The notes beneath the pieces are model-generated. The model was not told where the DNA came from. It searched no databases and saw only the letters and a list, made by a program, of their open reading frames with translations. The position numbers and the translations under genes are program-made. Shown here in pieces: positions 39,362 to 41,572 of a DNA stretch of 41,572 nt (position 1 is the first letter of the stretch; each line of letters begins with the position of its first letter). Source of the stretch: a virus; the IMG/VR virus record IMGVR_UViG_3300045947_000141, positions 1 to 41,572 of that record; one strand, 5' to 3'.

Positions 39362-39629
39362 CACGTTCCTCCTCGGCGTGCGGCGGGGTGTCGGCATCGG
39401 CGGACTCGATCGTGACGTAGCACCACGTGTACAGGAGGGGGCCCAGCACTCTCGCCTGCTCCGACGTTACACGCACCGAGAACTCGGGCTCGTATCCGAA
39501 GCGCTCGAACACGGCAAAGCACGGCCCGGTCCCGCTGAACGATGTCCCGCTGCCCACCTTGATTAGCCGAGCATGGATCTTCACTCGCGTCCCCGGGCGC
39601 GACCCCGGGACAGTCTTACGATCGCTCAC
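39354..39629 (-). CDS. Beta-rich hypothetical protein, first gene beyond attP
   Basis: 91 aa, strand-rich (TRVKIHARLIKVGSGTSFSG, EFSVRVTSEQARVLGPLLYT). The GTG at 39629 forms a GTGA overlap with the stop of the dpdA-queD frame, so in the circular phage it is coupled to that gene; in a prophage the two would lie at opposite ends. Function unknown. Confidence 0.6.
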   Translation of the reverse strand: MSDRKTVPGSRPGTRVKIHARLIKVGSGTSFSGTGPCFAVFERFGYEPEFSVRVTSEQARVLGPLLYTWCYVTIESADADTPPHAEEERDE

Positions 39630-40834
39630 TTCACGTCACTCCTCGCGGCCTCGCCGCGTTCTGAATCGCCCGTATTTCCCACCGATTCGGCGCCTTCTGC
39701 GCTAGGTGGTGTGCTTCCCAAGCTGAATGTCGCCGGTTCGATCCCGGTCACCCGCTCTTGAAAACGGGGCAAATGCTTGATGTTCTTGGTGCTGGAGTAC
39801 TGAACATCCGTTTGAAACCCCGGCTCGATCCCCGGCAAACTTTCGACGTCGCCCGGCTCGCAGATGGCCGCGCTCCGCCCGTTCTCACGCACCACGAGCC
39901 GCGAGAGGACGACCTCTCCCCAAAGATGCGTCGAGAGCCTGCGCCAGAGCCAGACCGTGAGATGCTCGCTCGTAGGGTTCTCGAGCCCCTCGATCTCGTT
40001 CAGGTAGCGATGGTCGAGCATCTTGCCGGCGATGGCGTCCCACGCCGCGTCAAGCATCCCGAAGTCGCGCACCCAACCCATTGTTGGATCGACGGGCCCG
40101 CTCACTTCGATTTCGACCTCGTACGTGTGTCCATGCAGCCGCGAACACTTGTGGTCTGCCGGAACATTCGGCAGCCGATGCGCCGCCTGAAACGTGTACG
40201 TGCGCGAAATCTTCATCGTCCGATCCACCTTTGCGAGTAGGTTTGGTTCATTGCGCCACCGGTCGACGCGGGGCACGTTGTCGCCGAAGCGCGTGCCTGA
40301 CGTGCCGTCAACCGAGTCCGCTCCGCTGTCGAGGCACCAGCGCATCCGCGCTCGCGTGTTCACGCGGCCAACGTGGTAGTAGATGTTCCGCTCGCCACAC
40401 CACCATCCCCACGGAACAATGTTCGCGTCCTTCCACGCATCGGAGCCGCCGAGGAAGATGCCGCGATTCGGGCGGCCGTCTAGCAACTCTTCCACGAGCT
40501 CGTGCGACATGCCGTCTTGCACGGCGAGCAGTACGCGCCGAAATCCATCAAGTCGCGGAAGCCACTCGCGAGCGAGCCGCGCTGTCTGATCGCCATCGGC
40601 TACGACATCGGGCGCGATGATGAAATCGGCATCCGCGCCGAGTCGCTCCACGGCACGATCGAAGCGCGCGAAGTCATACGGTCGACCGTCGCGGCACGTC
40701 CATGCGCCGTTGTCGAGCGCGTATCGGAACCCTTCGTTGCGTAGACTGCCGAACGCCGAGATGAAGAGCCGCCAACCCTTCGCGCACATGGCGGCGAGGT
40801 TCTTGCGGGTTCCGGTTCGTGAGGCGTACATCAT
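39626..40834 (-). CDS. dpdA-queD: DpdA-QueD fusion: DNA 7-deazaguanine transglycosylase plus CPH4 synthase
   Basis: 402 aa in one frame. Residues 1-206 resemble short phage DpdA proteins, TGT-fold enzymes that exchange guanine in DNA for a 7-deazaguanine: RYALDNGAWT (Asp41), FIIAPDVVADG (Asp76), AVQDGMSH, GIFLGGSDAWK and GADSVDGTS. Residues 207-328 are a complete QueD (6-carboxytetrahydropterin synthase): His219, Cys230, His234/His236 in KCSRLHGH, His275 in LDHRYLN, GLENPTSEH and Glu317. An internal ATG at 40216 has AAGGTGG 8 nt upstream, so free QueD may also be made. Residues 329-402 have no family counterpart and cross the tRNA-Gly half. The ATG at 40834 overlaps the queC stop (TGATG). The enzyme pair would use host-supplied FolE and QueE. 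Confidence 0.82.
   Translation of the reverse strand: MMYASRTGTRKNLAAMCAKGWRLFISAFGSLRNEGFRYALDNGAWTCRDGRPYDFARFDRAVERLGADADFIIAPDVVADGDQTARLAREWLPRLDGFRRVLLAVQDGMSHELVEELLDGRPNRGIFLGGSDAWKDANIVPWGWWCGERNIYYHVGRVNTRARMRWCLDSGADSVDGTSGTRFGDNVPRVDRWRNEPNLLAKVDRTMKISRTYTFQAAHRLPNVPADHKCSRLHGHTYEVEIEVSGPVDPTMGWVRDFGMLDAAWDAIAGKMLDHRYLNEIEGLENPTSEHLTVWLWRRLSTHLWGEVVLSRLVVRENGRSAAICEPGDVESLPGIEPGFQTDVQYSSTKNIKHLPRFQERVTGIEPATFSLGSTPPSAEGAESVGNTGDSERGEAARSDVK
39713..39757 (+). other. attP: attP core: 3' half of tRNA-Gly(CCC)
   Basis: From GCTTCCCAAGC, the 3' side of an anticodon arm with CCC anticodon, the sequence continues as a tRNA-Gly 3' half: T-arm GCCGG-TTCGATC-CCGGT (39732-39748), acceptor strand CACCCGC (39749-39755) and discriminator T. 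The matching 5' acceptor strand GCGGGTG, D-arm and 5' anticodon stem are absent, so this is not a functional tRNA. Tyrosine integrases often use tRNA 3' halves as attachment cores, which restore the host tRNA on integration. It lies within the 3' end of the dpdA-queD frame on the opposite strand. Confidence 0.82.
39779..39808. repeat. Inverted repeat beside attP
   Basis: GATGTTC (39779-39785) and GAACATC (39802-39808) form a perfect 7-bp dyad around 16 bases, 22 bases to the right of the attP core. It could be a binding site for integrase arms or Xis, or a hairpin in the dpdA-queD mRNA. There is no T-run to suggest termination. Confidence 0.4.
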
Positions 40835-41445
40835 CACCGCGCTGGGTCGGACTCGCCGATCTCCGCAAACGCCCGCGCGCGCACCTCGCACGCCAAGCAC
40901 TCACCGCACTTCACCGGACGTCGTGCGCCAGCGTCTTTCGGTGCGTAGCAGCTCCACGTAAGCGCCACTGCGTCCCAAGCCCCCGGAACGCTCCGCGCCA
41001 AAGACAACGTTTCGGCCTTGGTTTTGTGAACGAGCGGCGCGTCGAGCCGCGCCCCGAGCGCCAGCCGTAGGACGTCATCGAGCGCAAGGATGAACTCGGG
41101 CCGGCAGTCCGGGAAGCGCTCCGCATCATCAGCACAGCACCCCATGACCACCGTGCCGCCGGGGACGTGTGCGGCGGCGAGGGACGCAAGGATGGCGTTG
41201 CGGCCGGGCACCACGACGTCTCCGACACCATCGATCAGCGCATTCGAGCACCACGGAATCGTCGCCTTCGCTTCGATGAGCCTGACCCCGGCCTGGCTCG
41301 CAATCTGTCTCGCTGACGTGAGCTCGGTTGCGTGCCGTTGCCCGTAGTCGATCGACAACGCCATCACCGACGCAAACCGCTCCCGAGCGAGGTGAAGACA
41401 AATCGCCGAATCGAGCCCGCCGGACAACAGCACGCACGCCTGCAT
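40834..41445 (-). CDS. queC: 7-cyano-7-deazaguanine (preQ0) synthase QueC
   Basis: 203 aa. It turns CDG into preQ0 using ATP and ammonia. The PP-loop motif SGGLDS is at 8-13, DYGQRHATE at 33-41, VPGRNAILASLA at 79-90, CADDAERFPDCRPEF at 104-118, and the zinc site is Cys166, Cys180, Cys183, Cys186 (VKCGECLAC). All expected catalytic and zinc residues are present and there is no added amidotransferase domain. The ATG at 41445 abuts the int stop across the circular junction, and its stop overlaps the dpdA start, so int, queC and dpdA-queD form one unit. With DpdA next to it, the product is probably destined for phage DNA and not only tRNA queuosine. Confidence 0.93.
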   Translation of the reverse strand: MQACVLLSGGLDSAICLHLARERFASVMALSIDYGQRHATELTSARQIASQAGVRLIEAKATIPWCSNALIDGVGDVVVPGRNAILASLAAAHVPGGTVVMGCCADDAERFPDCRPEFILALDDVLRLALGARLDAPLVHKTKAETLSLARSVPGAWDAVALTWSCYAPKDAGARRPVKCGECLACEVRARAFAEIGESDPAR

Positions 41446-41572
41446 TCACGCACCTCCCTTGATCATCCGCACCACACCCTGCACCGCCGCGCGCTTCTCC
41501 TCGCGCGTGACCGCCGAGTAGCGCTCGCCGCTCTCGCCGTCTGCGTGCCCGACGAGCGCACGCCGCACGAGC
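41446..41572. repeat. Terminal direct repeat, right copy
   Basis: Identical to 1-127 and encodes the same C-terminal end of int on the minus strand; it is not a second gene. It shows that the sequence is circular. Confidence 0.93.

Noticed and set aside
39660-39757. Complete tRNA gene
   Set aside because: Only the 3' half fits; the bases upstream of 39713 give no D-arm or 5' acceptor strand that pairs with CACCCGC.

Overview
The window is one complete circular temperate phage genome, linearised by the assembler. The last 127 bases (41446-41572) repeat bases 1-127 exactly, so the unit is a 41,445 bp circle and the genes at the two ends join up. DNA is GC-rich. The host is probably a member of Myxococcota: a phage-borne lipoprotein (4361-4768) has the Asp/Ala/Gly-rich linker after the lipobox that is common in lipoproteins of that phylum, and the attachment site is the 3' half of a bacterial tRNA-Gly(CCC). 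The host call is inference. The virion genes (P22-like coat, large portal, scaffold, gp4-like adaptor, gp10-like nozzle, ejection-type proteins, beta-helix tailspike, no tape measure or sheath) indicate a short-tailed, podovirus-like particle.

Layout. A lambda-like control region lies at 4280-5325. A repressor (4765-5259, minus) and a small Cro-like protein (5322-5540, plus) are divergent, and a moron lipoprotein sits between the repressor and the leftward promoter. A strong leftward promoter (4304-4332) drives a chain of tightly overlapping small genes, then xis, int, and, across the circular junction, queC and a dpdA-queD fusion. The tRNA-Gly half (attP) lies inside the 3' end of the dpdA-queD reading frame, and the overlapping chain continues past it to 38087. 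The rightward promoter at 5284-5313 starts a long rightward block: cro, HNH endonuclease, RusA resolvase, SSB-like protein, primase-helicase, a palindrome-rich gene that may hold the origin, small zinc-ribbon proteins, terminase small and large subunits, portal, scaffold, coat, tail and ejection proteins, lectin-like and tailspike proteins, then a lysis cassette (amidase, membrane protein, lipoprotein). The block ends at 36545, tail to tail with the minus-strand genes of 36542-38053. That last region holds a ribbon-helix-helix regulator flanked by three CGTACGTACG operators.

How it fits together. QueD and QueC are two steps of preQ0 synthesis and DpdA is the DNA-inserting transglycosylase of the 7-deazaguanine DNA modification pathway, so the phage probably replaces some guanines in its DNA to resist restriction. 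No queE or folE is seen, so the host must supply those steps. Because these genes sit between int and attP and are read through attP, integration would cut the leftward chain and change the C-terminus of the fusion protein. Several regulatory genes have a good -10 box only 6-8 nt before the start codon, which suggests leaderless mRNAs, and operator palindromes placed between -35 and -10.
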